A DNA stretch of 64,000 nt. Source: Glycomyces paridis (GTDB lineage: Bacteria; Actinomycetota; Actinomycetes; Mycobacteriales; Micromonosporaceae). Location: the NCBI RefSeq assembly GCF_004912155.1, contig NZ_STGX01000010.1, forward strand, positions 46,199-110,198, read 5' to 3'. Position 1 is the stretch's first letter; each line of letters begins with the position of its first letter. Positions 37,899 through 47,115 of this stretch are shown piece after piece. The notes under the pieces are model-generated. The model worked only from the letters and a program-made list of their open reading frames with translations, was not told the DNA's origin and did not search any database. The position numbers were made by a program, and so were the translations under genes.

Positions 37899-38216
37899 CT
37901 ACGCCGCCTTGGCGGCGCTGCCCGAGCCCGACTTCGCGTCGGACTTCGCGGCGGGCTTCGACTCGGACTTGGGCTTCGAGTCGGCCTTCGCGCCGTTCTT
38001 GGAGCCGTTCGAGCTGAGCGAGCTGGAACCGGTGGAGCGCGAGTCGGTGCGGTAGAAGCCGCTGCCCTTGAAGGTGACGCCGACGTTCCCGAAGACCTTG
38101 CGCAGCGAGTTCACGGCCTCGCAGCTCGGGCAGTCGGTGAGGCGGGCTTCCGAGAACGACTGGTGCTTGTCGAACTCGTAACCGCACTCCTTGCAGCGGT
38201 ATTCGTAGACGGGCAC
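37899..38216 (-). CDS. FmdB-family zinc-ribbon protein (Ruc-like)
   Basis: A 105-residue protein. The N-terminus is a zinc ribbon with two Cys pairs: CKEC (~8-11) and CPSC (~29-32). The rest, from about residue 55, is a disordered Ser/Lys/Ala-rich tail. M. tuberculosis Rv0991c (Ruc) has the same architecture and was described as an oxidation-activated chaperone working with Hsp70; the neighbouring cyclo-ligase, galU, moeA and rimJ genes repeat that locus. GTG at 38216 has GGAGG 9 bases upstream. Confidence 0.8.
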   Translation of the reverse strand: MPVYEYRCKECGYEFDKHQSFSEARLTDCPSCEAVNSLRKVFGNVGVTFKGSGFYRTDSRSTGSSSLSSNGSKNGAKADSKPKSESKPAAKSDAKSGSGSAAKAA

Positions 38217-38326
38217 GTCCAACCTCCAGCATTCAACACGGATCCCGATCGACATTAGCAGTCAACAACCGGGAGTGCTAATCCCATCCGTCCGGCTCAC
38301 ACGCGCCCCGCGATCCGCATCACCCC

Positions 38327-38959
38327 TCACCGCAGCGAGACGAAGCCCCGCCCGGGGGTGACCACGCCGGTGACCGGGCGGTCGTGCGGCTCGGCGGGGA
38401 CCGGGACGCCGAACTCGTCGTCGCGCAGCAGCGCCACCACCGGCACCCCCGGACCGACCCGCGCCAGCGCCCGGTCGTACGAGCCCCCGCCGCGACCGAG
38501 CCGCATCCCGTCATGTGAGACGGCGAGCCCCGGGACGATCACCGCGGCGACCTCGCCGACCGCCTCGGGGGCCAGTCGAGCGTTCGAAGGACCGCCGTTC
38601 TCCCCGTCCGGCCCCGCGCCGCCCGCCGCGGGCCCCCCGAAGGGTGAATCCGCGCCCTCCTCCTGCGTCCCAAGCGGTCCGACAGCCTCCCAGGCGAGGT
38701 CGTTGTCGGGCAACAGCACTGGCAGCAGCACCTTGTAGACCACCGTGAGCCGTTCGGGCAGTTCGGGTTCCAGTGTCGCTCCCGGTTCCGCGCCGAAAGG
38801 CCGGTAGGCTGCGATGGTCGCACCCTCGTCGACCGATTCGATGAGGAAGGCCCGCAAGGCCTTCCAGGTCTCCAGGTCGGCCCGGCCGCGCTCGGCGCCG
38901 GGCGTCGAGGTGCGTGCGGCGAGCAGTCGCGTCCGCGTCGCGGGCTTCGTCTCCAGCAT
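38327..38959 (-). CDS. 5-formyltetrahydrofolate cyclo-ligase family protein
   Basis: A 210-residue protein. It makes 5,10-methenyltetrahydrofolate from 5-formyltetrahydrofolate with ATP in known members. The C-terminal motif RLGRGGGSYDRALA is the family signature, and IAAYRPFGAEPG matches the N-terminal part. A Gly/Pro-rich insert (~100-128) is not typical. The ATG at 38959 follows GGAAGGGA by 7 bases. It is divergent from the diguanylate cyclase gene. Confidence 0.85.
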   Translation of the reverse strand: MLETKPATRTRLLAARTSTPGAERGRADLETWKALRAFLIESVDEGATIAAYRPFGAEPGATLEPELPERLTVVYKVLLPVLLPDNDLAWEAVGPLGTQEEGADSPFGGPAAGGAGPDGENGGPSNARLAPEAVGEVAAVIVPGLAVSHDGMRLGRGGGSYDRALARVGPGVPVVALLRDDEFGVPVPAEPHDRPVTGVVTPGRGFVSLR

Positions 38960-39117
38960 CGAAAATCCCTTCCTTGGCGTCATTTACCTGGGAGGATTCC
39001 ACCGAACAGCCGACCATGATCGTACTTTCGGCCAGACCGTGGGAAAACCTCATGCCGGGTCGTATCCGATCGGTTGCTCTAGGTAGTCTTCTAAGCAGTG
39101 AACTTGAGGGGGCTTCG

Positions 39118-41355
39118 GTGTCGCTGCGCTCACGGCTCACCACGGCGTTCCTCGTCGTCGTGCTCGGGCCGGTCCTGGTGGGGGCCGTGTTCGTCGCTGC
39201 CGTCATGTCCCATCTGGCGGACTCCCGGGGCGAAGCGCTGGCGAACTCGGCGGTGACGATGGTCGATTCGACCCTCGGCACGGTGTGCGAGCGCATCCAG
39301 GCCTCGGCCGCGGCGGTCGCGCTCAATTACAGCAGCGGCGGCGAGCGGACCGCCGTGGAGATGGCGCAGCTCGTGGTCGGCCGCAAGGTCGTCGACGGCG
39401 TCGTCTTCACCAGCCTCGACGAGGCGGGCACCGACCCCGGCAAGGACGTCGGCGCGGAGGCCCCCGAGGGCGCCTGGGTCGACTGCGGCGAGTCGGCCGC
39501 CTACGCGGGCGAGGGCCCGATCGTGGCGCTCGGCGCGCAGGCCGAGGTCCAGGGCACCGACGGGACGACCGCCGTCTTCAGCGCCTTCCGGATCGTCGAC
39601 CGCGAGTTCCTGGGCCGCCTGGCGCTGGTCGCCGACGCTGACCTGGTCCTCCAGGACAACCGCGAGCGTCCGCTCCACGCGGGCGCCGAGGAGGTCGGCC
39701 GCTGGGACTACACCGACTCCTTCCTTCCCCTGCGCATCGGCACCGTCGCCACCGACGTCACCCCCATGTACTGGACGCTCGCGGCCATGGTGACCGCCTC
39801 GACCATCCTCGCGATGGGCCTGGCGACCTGGCTCGCGCGCTCGACCACGCGCCCCCTGGCGGAGCTCTCGGCGGCGGCCGAGCGCGTCAGCGAAGGCGAC
39901 CTTGACGTCCGGGTGCCGGTGCACGGGCGCGACGAGGTCGCGCAGCTCGCGCTCTCCTTCAACCGCATGACCGCCCAGACCCAGGCCTACGTCCAGGCCC
40001 TCACCTCCTCCCGCGACCAGATGCGCGGCCAGCTCGGCCGCCTCGGACAGACGTTGACGGCCACCCTCGACCTCGACCGCATCCTGGAGGTCATCCTCGA
40101 CACGGCGATGGTCACCGCCGGCGCCGAGGCCGGCGCGATCCTCCTGGTCGACGTGGACGACGCCGACCAACTGCGCGAACGCGCCGGCGAAGGCGACCTC
40201 GGCCTGGACCAGCCCGCGACCATCCGCATCGGCGAGGGCATCCTCGGCTCCATCGCCGCCAGCGGCGTCCCCGCCCACGGCCGCATCGTCGACGGCCGCT
40301 TCGGCGAGTGGCACCGCGTCGACACCGAACCGGACGCCCGCACGGTCGTCGCGGTGCCGTTCAACGGGCGCCAGCCCGTTGACCATGAGCGCAGTAGCGG
40401 TCGCCAGTCAATCGACCAGGACCGCACCGGCCGCCAGTTCGTCGATCCTGACCGCACCACTGCGCGACCCGTCGACCGCGACCGCACCACCGGTCGCCAC
40501 ACCGTGGACGCCGACCGGGCCGGCCGCCAGTTCGCCGATCCCGACCGCACCACGGCCCGTCCGCCCTCGGGCGACCGGGCCGCGAGTCGCCTCATCGAAG
40601 CGGACCGCGACAACGGGGACCGGCCCGCCGAGCATCCCGCCGTCCCGTACGGCGACGGCCGTGCGCCCGGCGAGCCCGAGTTCGGGAGCGCGCCGCGGAC
40701 CGACGGGGGCGTCCTCGGCGTCCTGGTCGTGTACAACCGGGTCGCGGGGGAGGACTTCGAGCCGGGGGACGTCGACACGCTCCGTACCTTCGCCGGTCAG
40801 GCCTCGGTCGCGGTCGAGAACGTCCTGCTGCACCGCCAGGCCCAGCGGCTGAGCCTCACCGACCCGCTCACGGGCCTGTGGAACTACCGGGTCATGCAGA
40901 CCTCGCTGCGCCGCGAGGCCGAGCGCACCCGCCGCTACCAGCGGCCCTCGGCGCTGCTGGCGATCGACCTCGACCGCTTCAAGACCGTGAACGACACGTA
41001 CGGCCACCCGGTCGGCGACCAGGTCCTCGTGGAGCTCGCCCGCCGCATCACCGCGCAGATCCGCGAGGTCGACCTGGCCTTCCGCCACGGCGGCGAGGAG
41101 TTCATGGTGCTGCTGCCCGAGACCGACGCGGTGGGCGCCGAGGTCGTGGCCGAGCGGCTCGGGCGCGCCGTGGCCGCCCGCCCGTTCAAGGTCCACGACG
41201 GCGCCGACACGCGCGAGCTGCGCATCAGCGTCTCGATCGGCATCGCCGTCCTCGGCGAGCACGCCGACACCGCGACCGCCGTTCTCGCCGCCGCCGACGA
41301 GGCCCTCTACGCCGCGAAGGCCGCCGGGCGCGGCACGTGGCGCGTCGCGGTCTGA
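39118..41355 (+). CDS. Membrane diguanylate cyclase (HAMP-GAF-GGDEF)
   Basis: A 745-residue sensor enzyme. Helix 1 (~9-31), an extracytoplasmic sensor of ~185 residues, helix 2 (~217-240), HAMP (~241-292), a GAF-like domain (~315-575) and a GGDEF domain from ~578 with an intact GGEEF active site (~658-662). It should make cyclic di-GMP from two GTP. An unusual feature is a ~105-residue insertion (~421-527) inside the GAF domain built of degenerate repeats of the type GRQFVDPDRTTARP. GTG start with GAGGGGG upstream. Confidence 0.88.
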   Translation: MSLRSRLTTAFLVVVLGPVLVGAVFVAAVMSHLADSRGEALANSAVTMVDSTLGTVCERIQASAAAVALNYSSGGERTAVEMAQLVVGRKVVDGVVFTSLDEAGTDPGKDVGAEAPEGAWVDCGESAAYAGEGPIVALGAQAEVQGTDGTTAVFSAFRIVDREFLGRLALVADADLVLQDNRERPLHAGAEEVGRWDYTDSFLPLRIGTVATDVTPMYWTLAAMVTASTILAMGLATWLARSTTRPLAELSAAAERVSEGDLDVRVPVHGRDEVAQLALSFNRMTAQTQAYVQALTSSRDQMRGQLGRLGQTLTATLDLDRILEVILDTAMVTAGAEAGAILLVDVDDADQLRERAGEGDLGLDQPATIRIGEGILGSIAASGVPAHGRIVDGRFGEWHRVDTEPDARTVVAVPFNGRQPVDHERSSGRQSIDQDRTGRQFVDPDRTTARPVDRDRTTGRHTVDADRAGRQFADPDRTTARPPSGDRAASRLIEADRDNGDRPAEHPAVPYGDGRAPGEPEFGSAPRTDGGVLGVLVVYNRVAGEDFEPGDVDTLRTFAGQASVAVENVLLHRQAQRLSLTDPLTGLWNYRVMQTSLRREAERTRRYQRPSALLAIDLDRFKTVNDTYGHPVGDQVLVELARRITAQIREVDLAFRHGGEEFMVLLPETDAVGAEVVAERLGRAVAARPFKVHDGADTRELRISVSIGIAVLGEHADTATAVLAAADEALYAAKAAGRGTWRVAV

Positions 41356-41515
41356 ACCCGCCGCCGGTCCCGCGACGCTCCGGAGCGGCACCTGGCACGT
41401 GGCCGTCTGAGCCCGCCACCGGCCCGCAATGCTCCTAACTCGACGGACGCTCGAACGCCGAAGGTTCACCCGCTGTTCGGCAGGGTGGCCGACATCTGAC
41501 GGAGCGTGTGCACGA

Positions 41516-41521
41516 TACCCT
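41516..41521 (+). promoter_or_regulatory. -10 box TACCCT (leaderless galU mRNA)
   Basis: TACCCT is followed by CGCGGT and the ATG at 41528. Confidence 0.6.
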
Positions 41522-41527
41522 CGCGGT

Positions 41528-42418
41528 ATGTCTGCAACCTCGCCTCGCGCCGTGAAAGCCGTCATCCCCGCGGCCGGCTTCGCCACCCGCTTCCTGCCGG
41601 TCACGAAGGCCATCCCCAAGGAACTCCTGCCGATCGTGGACAAGCCGGTCCTCCAGTACATCGTCGAAGAGGCCGCCGCCGCGGGCGCCGACGACGTCAC
41701 CCTCGTCACCGCGCCGGGCAAGGACGCCATGGTCGACTACTTCGACGCGCGCGCCGACCTCGACAACGCCCTCCGCGCCAAGGGCAAGGACGCGATGCTC
41801 GCGACCGTCAAGGCCCCCGAGTCCATCGCCGAGATCACCGCGATCCGCCAGGGCGGCGCCAAGGGCCTCGGCCACGCCGTCGGCCGCGCCGCGTCCCATG
41901 TGGGCGACGAGCCCTTCGCGGTCCTCCTCGGCGACGAGTTCTACCCGCTCGAAGACCGCCTCCTGCCGCGCATGATCGACCTCCAGGCCGAGACCGGCGG
42001 GATCGTCCTCGCGCTCGTGGAGGTCCCCGACGACCAGGTCTCCCGCTACGGGGTCGCCGCCGTGCAGGCCACCGACGACCCCGACGTCGTCGAGGTCACC
42101 GGTTTGGTCGAAAAACCCGCCCTGGAGGACGCGCCCTCCAACCTCATCCTCATCGGACGCTACGTCCTGCCCGGCTCGATCTTCCCCGTCCTGGAGGGCA
42201 CCGGCCCCGGATCGGGCGGCGAGATCCAACTCACCGACGCGATGGACACCATGCGCGCCAAGGGAACCCCCGTCCACGCGGTGGTCTACCGGGGTCGGCG
42301 GTACGACACCGGAGAACCCGTCGCGTACCTCCAGACCCTGGTGGAACTCGCCAGCGAGCGCGACGACTTGCCCGGCTTCAACGCCTGGCTGCGCGCATTC
42401 AGTGCGACACTTGACTGA
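41528..42418 (+). CDS. galU: UTP-glucose-1-phosphate uridylyltransferase
   Basis: A 296-residue nucleotidyltransferase making UDP-glucose. AVIPAAGFATRFLPVTKAIPKEL is the N-terminal GalU signature (part: AAGFATRFLPVTKAIPKE), with VDKPVLQYIVEEA, LLGDEFYPL and GLVEKPALEDAPS conserved. ATG at 41528 has no ribosome site but a -10 box six bases upstream. It is followed 54 bases later by moeA, as in mycobacteria. Confidence 0.93.
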   Translation: MSATSPRAVKAVIPAAGFATRFLPVTKAIPKELLPIVDKPVLQYIVEEAAAAGADDVTLVTAPGKDAMVDYFDARADLDNALRAKGKDAMLATVKAPESIAEITAIRQGGAKGLGHAVGRAASHVGDEPFAVLLGDEFYPLEDRLLPRMIDLQAETGGIVLALVEVPDDQVSRYGVAAVQATDDPDVVEVTGLVEKPALEDAPSNLILIGRYVLPGSIFPVLEGTGPGSGGEIQLTDAMDTMRAKGTPVHAVVYRGRRYDTGEPVAYLQTLVELASERDDLPGFNAWLRAFSATLD

Positions 42419-42472
42419 GCCGGCGGCCGCGATGCGCCGCAGATGAGGAACTGACCGACGGGGGGAAGCGGA

Positions 42473-43711
42473 GTGAAGGGGACCGGCGAGGCGACGCCAT
42501 TGGCCGACTTCCTGTCGAAGGCACTGGCCCTGGTCCGACCCCTGCCCCCGGTCGACATCGACATGACCCAGTCGACCGGGTCGGTGCTGGCCGAGAACGC
42601 GGTCAACCCCGGCCCGCTCCCCGCCTTCGACTACGCCGCCATCGACGGCTACGCGTGCGCCGCCGACGACATCGGCGGCGCCAGCGCCGAACGCGGCGTG
42701 GGCCTCAAAGTCCTCGGCGACCTCTCCGCCTCCTCCTGGCGCCCCGTGCGCCTGGTGGCCGGCACCTGCTTCTCCGTCGCCGCCGGGGCACCGCTCCCGG
42801 TCGGCGCCGACATCGTCGTGCCCCTCGCCTGGACCGACGAGGGCATGGCCACCGTCGAGGTCCGCCAGGTCCCGCGCCGCGGGCACGGCGTGCGCCGCAT
42901 GGGCTCCGAGCGGCCCTCCGGAGAGATCCTCGCCTACGAGGGCCGCCGCGTCACCCCGCAGCTCGTCGGGCTCTTGGCCGCGGCCGGGATCGCCGACGTC
43001 GTGGTCCGCCCGACCCCGCGCGTCGTCGTCATCGCCACCGGCGACGAACTCGTCGACACCGGCCGGCCCTCCCAGCCCGGCCAGCTCATCGACGTCAACT
43101 CCCACCTCGTCACCGCCGCCGCCTCCGAGGCCGGCGCCCACGCCTACCGCGTCGGCATCTGCGACGACGAGCCCGACGCGCTCCGCTCGGTCCTCGACGA
43201 CCAGATCCTGCGCGCCGACCTCGTCATCACGACCGGCGGCACCGGCACCGGCCCCGGCGACATGGTCCGGCGCACCTTCTCCCGGGACGGCGCCGTCGAC
43301 TTCGCGCCGATCGCCGTGTACCTCTGCGAGACCATGGGCTTCGGCACCATCGGCCCCGAAGAGGTCCCCGTCGTGTGCCTGCCCGGCGACCCCGTCGCGG
43401 CCACGATCGCCTTCGAGGTGATCGCCCGGCCGCTCATCCAGCGCCTCGCCGGGGCCGAACCCGTTTTCCGGCCCAGCGTGCGCGCCAACCTGACCGAGCC
43501 CGTATCCTCACCGAGCGGGCTGCGGGAGTTCCGTCCCGTCCGCGTCGCCGAGCGGCGCGGCGGCGGCTACACCGTGGCGCCACTGGGATCCACCTCCTAC
43601 ACGCTCTCCGGACTCGCCGAGGCCACCGGCCTGATGACCGTCGGCGAGAACGCCACCCGGGTGCCCGCCGGGTCGACGGTCGACGTGCTGCTGCTGGATC
43701 GGAACCGATGA
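42473..43711 (+). CDS. moeA: Molybdopterin molybdenumtransferase
   Basis: A 412-residue protein of the MoeA/gephyrin family. AFDYAAIDGYACAADD (~44-59) and the MoCF nucleotide-binding region VVIATGDELVDTG with TTGGTGTGPGDMVR are present. It inserts molybdate into molybdopterin in known members. Position between galU and a RimJ-like gene matches M. tuberculosis moeA1. GTG start with GGGGGAAGCGGA upstream. Confidence 0.9.
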   Translation: MKGTGEATPLADFLSKALALVRPLPPVDIDMTQSTGSVLAENAVNPGPLPAFDYAAIDGYACAADDIGGASAERGVGLKVLGDLSASSWRPVRLVAGTCFSVAAGAPLPVGADIVVPLAWTDEGMATVEVRQVPRRGHGVRRMGSERPSGEILAYEGRRVTPQLVGLLAAAGIADVVVRPTPRVVVIATGDELVDTGRPSQPGQLIDVNSHLVTAAASEAGAHAYRVGICDDEPDALRSVLDDQILRADLVITTGGTGTGPGDMVRRTFSRDGAVDFAPIAVYLCETMGFGTIGPEEVPVVCLPGDPVAATIAFEVIARPLIQRLAGAEPVFRPSVRANLTEPVSSPSGLREFRPVRVAERRGGGYTVAPLGSTSYTLSGLAEATGLMTVGENATRVPAGSTVDVLLLDRNR

Positions 43712-43783
43712 CCCACCCCATAGACACGCAGGCGGACGGCCACTGATGGCCGGACGCCGTGAACCGCAGTTGGACCCAGACCG

Positions 43784-44434
43784 ATGACCCTTTCCAACCC
43801 CGGATGGCCGGTGCACCTCGACCACGGCGACGTGAGCGTCAGGCCCTTTCGACGCTCCGACGCGGCCCGCTGGTCGAAACTGCGCCGCGCCAACGAAGCC
43901 TGGCTCGCCCCTTGGGAACCGGGCACCGGCACCACCTGGCACGAAGCCCACTCCCCGGCCGCCTTCCGCGCGATGGTCCGCGGCCTCAAACGCTCCGTCA
44001 AGGACGGCACTAGCTGGCCGCTCGCCGTCTGCTGGCAGGGCGACCTCGTCGGCGGGCTCACCGTCGGCAACATCGTGCGCCGCGCCTTCGGCTCGGCGTA
44101 CGCCGGCTACTGGATCGACCGCGGCCACGCCGGGCGCAACATCACCGCGACCGCGCTGGCGCTCGTGGTCGACCACGCGCTCACCGTCGGGCGCCTGCAC
44201 CGCGTCGAGGTGAACATCCGGCCCGAGAACGGTCCCTCGAACCGGGTCGCCGAGAAGCTCGGGCTGCGCCGCGAGGGCCTGCACAAGCGGTACCTGTACA
44301 TCGACGGCGACTGGCGCGACCACTACGGGTACGCCGTCACCGCCGAGGAGATCGCGTCCGAGCGGATGATCGACCGCATGGAGCGCCTCAAACGCGCCGA
44401 GGCCGAACGGCCCCAGCACCAGAGCGACGTCTGA
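43784..44434 (+). CDS. GNAT acetyltransferase, RimJ-like
   Basis: A 216-residue acetyltransferase. The acetyl-CoA loop RGHAGRNITATAL (~113-125) and VEVNIRPENGPSNRVAEKLG (part) are typical of RimJ/RimL proteins, which acetylate protein N-termini. Conserved WLAPWEPG near residue 42. It lies 72 bases after moeA and ends 5 bases before the convergent map gene. Confidence 0.85.
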   Translation: MTLSNPGWPVHLDHGDVSVRPFRRSDAARWSKLRRANEAWLAPWEPGTGTTWHEAHSPAAFRAMVRGLKRSVKDGTSWPLAVCWQGDLVGGLTVGNIVRRAFGSAYAGYWIDRGHAGRNITATALALVVDHALTVGRLHRVEVNIRPENGPSNRVAEKLGLRREGLHKRYLYIDGDWRDHYGYAVTAEEIASERMIDRMERLKRAEAERPQHQSDV

Positions 44435-44438
44435 GCGC

Positions 44439-45206
44439 TCAGTCCCGCGCGGTGAGCACGATCGGGCCGTCCTCGGTGACCGCGATCGTGTGCTCCATGT
44501 GCGCGCCGCGCGAGCCGTCGGCGCTGCGCAGCGTCCACCCGTCCGGGTCGTAGCGGATCTCGTCGGTCGTGTGCAGGAACCACGGCTCGATCGCGATGAC
44601 CAGGCCCGGCTTCAGCTTCATGCCCCGGCCCGGACGCCCGTCGTTGGGCACGTGCGGGTCCCCGTGCATGGTCCGGCCCACGCCGTGCCCGCCGAACTGG
44701 GTGTTCACGCCCAGGCCGTCGCCGCGCGCGACCGTGGCGATGGCGTGCCCGACGTCGCCGAGCTTGTTCCCGACCACGGCCGCGGCGATGCCCGCCTCCA
44801 GCGCCCGCGTGGTGGTGTCGATGAGCCGCAGGTCCTCGGGGCGCGGCGTGCCGACCACGACCGACAGGGCCGAGTCGGCCACCCAGCCGTCGACCTCGGC
44901 GGCGAAGTCGACGCTGAGCAGGTCGCCGTCCTGGAGCGCGTAGTCGAACGGCAGGCCGTGCAGGACCGCGTCGTTCACCGAGGTGCACAGCACCTTCCCG
45001 AACGGGCTCGCGCCGAACGACGGGTGGTAGTCGACGTAGCAGGAGACCGCCCCGGCCTCCTTGATGCGGCGGGCGACGAGTTCGTCGAGCTCCAGGAGGT
45101 TGACGCCCACGGCGGCGACCTTCGACAGCTCGGACAGCGTCGCGGCGACGAAGCGGCCGGCCGGTCGCATCGCCTCGATCTCGGCGGGGGAGTACAGCTC
45201 GATCAT
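44439..45206 (-). CDS. map: Methionine aminopeptidase
   Basis: A 255-residue type I enzyme removing N-terminal Met. The five metal ligands can be traced: Asp in VDFAAEV, Asp in WVADSA, His in FGGHGVGR, Glu in AIEPWF and Glu in HMEHTIA. The ATG at 45206 is preceded by GAAGGG. The open frame extends far upstream antisense to purK and that part is rejected. Confidence 0.92.
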   Translation of the reverse strand: MIELYSPAEIEAMRPAGRFVAATLSELSKVAAVGVNLLELDELVARRIKEAGAVSCYVDYHPSFGASPFGKVLCTSVNDAVLHGLPFDYALQDGDLLSVDFAAEVDGWVADSALSVVVGTPRPEDLRLIDTTTRALEAGIAAAVVGNKLGDVGHAIATVARGDGLGVNTQFGGHGVGRTMHGDPHVPNDGRPGRGMKLKPGLVIAIEPWFLHTTDEIRYDPDGWTLRSADGSRGAHMEHTIAVTEDGPIVLTARD

Positions 45207-45371
45207 GGCGGCCCTTCGGGAGTCTGCGGCGGGTACGCCTCCATCATGGCCGCACCGGCCGCACCGCGTCGCCAGGCCCCGGAAACTGCGACCGCCGAGA
45301 CATCCCATGATCCCCTCAGGGCCCAGGTCACGCCGCGTCCCGATGAGCCCGGCCCCCGCCCGCCCCCGCGT

Positions 45372-45377
45372 TAGGCT
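45372..45377 (+). promoter_or_regulatory. -10 box TAGGCT (leaderless purK mRNA)
   Basis: TAGGCT is followed by CTCGCC and the GTG at 45384. Confidence 0.6.
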
Positions 45378-45383
45378 CTCGCC

Positions 45384-46517
45384 GTGGACGCCGCGACGCA
45401 ACTTCCGACGGTGGGCATGATCGGCGCCGGTCAGCTCGCCCGCATGACCCACCAGGCCGCCATCGCCCTCGGCCAGAGCCTCAGAGTGCTCGCCGGCGAC
45501 CCCGGCGAGAGCGCCGCCGTCGTCGCCCCCGCGACCACCCTCGGCGACTACCGCGACCTCGACGACCTCCGCGCCTTCGCCAAGGACTGCACCGTCGTCA
45601 CCTTCGACCACGAGCACGTCCCCCAAGACGCCCTCCGCACCCTCGTCGCCGAAGGCGTCGACGTCCTGCCCCGGCCCGACGCCCTCCTCCACGCCCAGGA
45701 CAAGCAGGCCATGCGCACCCGCCTCGGCGCCCTCGGCCTCCCCCAGCCCCGCTGGGCCCCCGTCGACTCCATCTCCGACGTCGAGGCCTTCGGCCTCCCC
45801 TGCGTCCTCAAGGCCGCCACCGGCGGCTACGACGGCAGAGGCGTCTGGATGATCGACACCCCCGCCGACGCCCAGACCGTCCTCGCCTCCGGCATCCGCC
45901 TCATCGCCGAAGAACGCATGGCCCTCCAACGCGAACTCGCCGTCCAGATCGCCCGCTCGCCCAGCGGCGAGACCGCCGTCTACCCCGTCGTCGAGACCGT
46001 CCAGACCGGCGGCATCTGCACCGAAGTCCTCGCCCCCGCACCGCACCTCGACCCCGCCACCGCCGACCAGGCCCGCCGCATCGCCGAGACCGTCGCGACC
46101 GAACTCGACGTCTGCGGGATGCTCGCCGTCGAACTCTTCCAGACCTCCAAGGGCCTCTTCGTCAACGAACTCGCCATGCGCGCCCACAACTCCGGCCACT
46201 GGACCATCGAAGGCGCCCGCACCAGCCAGTTCGAACAGCACCTGCGCGCCGTCCTCGACTACCCCCTCGGCGCCACCGACCTCGCCGCCCCCCACACCGT
46301 CATGGCCAACGTCCTCGGCGGCGCACCCGGCGGCCCCCGCCTCGACGAACGCCTCCAGCACCTCCTCGCCGACGACCCCGGCGCCCGCGTCCACCTCTAC
46401 GGCAAGGCCGTCCGCCCCGGACGCAAGATCGGCCACGTCACCGTCTGCGGCGACGACCCCGACCTCCTGCGGCGCCGCGCCCTGCGCGCCGCCAAATGGC
46501 TCCAAGAAGGCGAATGA
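45384..46517 (+). CDS. purK: 5-(carboxyamino)imidazole ribonucleotide synthase
   Basis: A 377-residue ATP-grasp enzyme of purine synthesis. [19 protein letters not shown] is the N-terminal signature (part: GAGQLARM), [13 protein letters not shown] the ATP-grasp loop, and [23 protein letters not shown] sequence the metal/substrate site (seen as [14 protein letters not shown]). It forms N5-CAIR from AIR, ATP and bicarbonate; PurE follows with an ATGA overlap. Confidence 0.93.
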   Translation: MDAATQLPTVGMIGAGQLARMTHQAAIALGQSLRVLAGDPGESAAVVAPATTLGDYRDLDDLRAFAKDCTVVTFDHEHVPQDALRTLVAEGVDVLPRPDALLHAQDKQAMRTRLGALGLPQPRWAPVDSISDVEAFGLPCVLKAATGGYDGRGVWMIDTPADAQTVLASGIRLIAEERMALQRELAVQIARSPSGETAVYPVVETVQTGGICTEVLAPAPHLDPATADQARRIAETVATELDVCGMLAVELFQTSKGLFVNELAMRAHNSGHWTIEGARTSQFEQHLRAVLDYPLGATDLAAPHTVMANVLGGAPGGPRLDERLQHLLADDPGARVHLYGKAVRPGRKIGHVTVCGDDPDLLRRRALRAAKWLQEGE

Positions 46518-47035
46518 ACATGGCAGAGCAGCACGCGCCGCGCGTCGGCGTCATCATGGGCTCCGACTCCGACTGGCCCACCATGGAACCGGCCACCACC
46601 GCGCTGGCCGAGTTCGGCATCCCCTACGAGGTCCGCGTCGTCTCGGCCCACCGCACCCCCCAGGGGATGCTCGCCTACGCCGAGTCGGCCGCCTCCCGCG
46701 GCCTCCAGGTCGTCATCGCCGGCGCGGGCGGCGCGGCCCACCTGCCCGGCATGGTCGCCTCCGCCACGACCCTCCCCGTCATCGGCGTCCCGGTGCCGCT
46801 CAAGCACCTCGACGGCATGGACTCGCTCCTGTCGATCGTCCAGATGCCCGCCGGCATCCCCGTCGCCACCGTCTCCATCGGCGGCGCCCGCAACGCCGGG
46901 CTCCTCGCCGTGCGCATCCTCGGCGCGAGCGACGAGGCCCTGCGCGAGCGGATCGCGAACTTCCAGGTCGACCTCGAACGCATGGTCGCCGACAAGGACG
47001 CGGCCCTGCGCCGCCGCATCGCCGACGCCGAGTAG
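46514..47035 (+). CDS. purE: N5-carboxyaminoimidazole ribonucleotide mutase
   Basis: A 173-residue class I Pur[21 protein letters not shown], and [11 protein letters not shown] are the family's three active-site motifs, with His in SAHRTP as the catalytic acid. It converts N5-CAIR made by PurK to CAIR. The ATG at 46514 overlaps the purK stop. Confidence 0.93.
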   Translation: MNMAEQHAPRVGVIMGSDSDWPTMEPATTALAEFGIPYEVRVVSAHRTPQGMLAYAESAASRGLQVVIAGAGGAAHLPGMVASATTLPVIGVPVPLKHLDGMDSLLSIVQMPAGIPVATVSIGGARNAGLLAVRILGASDEALRERIANFQVDLERMVADKDAALRRRIADAE

Positions 47036-47115
47036 CGCGGCGGGCGCTCAGCCTCCCCTTCCGGAGCGGTGTCACCGAAGCGGCGCCCCGCCCACGCGTT
47101 CCAGCAGCGCCGCCG

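Noticed and set aside
45207..46505. N-terminal extension of map antisense to purK
   Set aside because: Gly/Asp-rich shadow; map homology starts at the ATG 45206 with a ribosome site.
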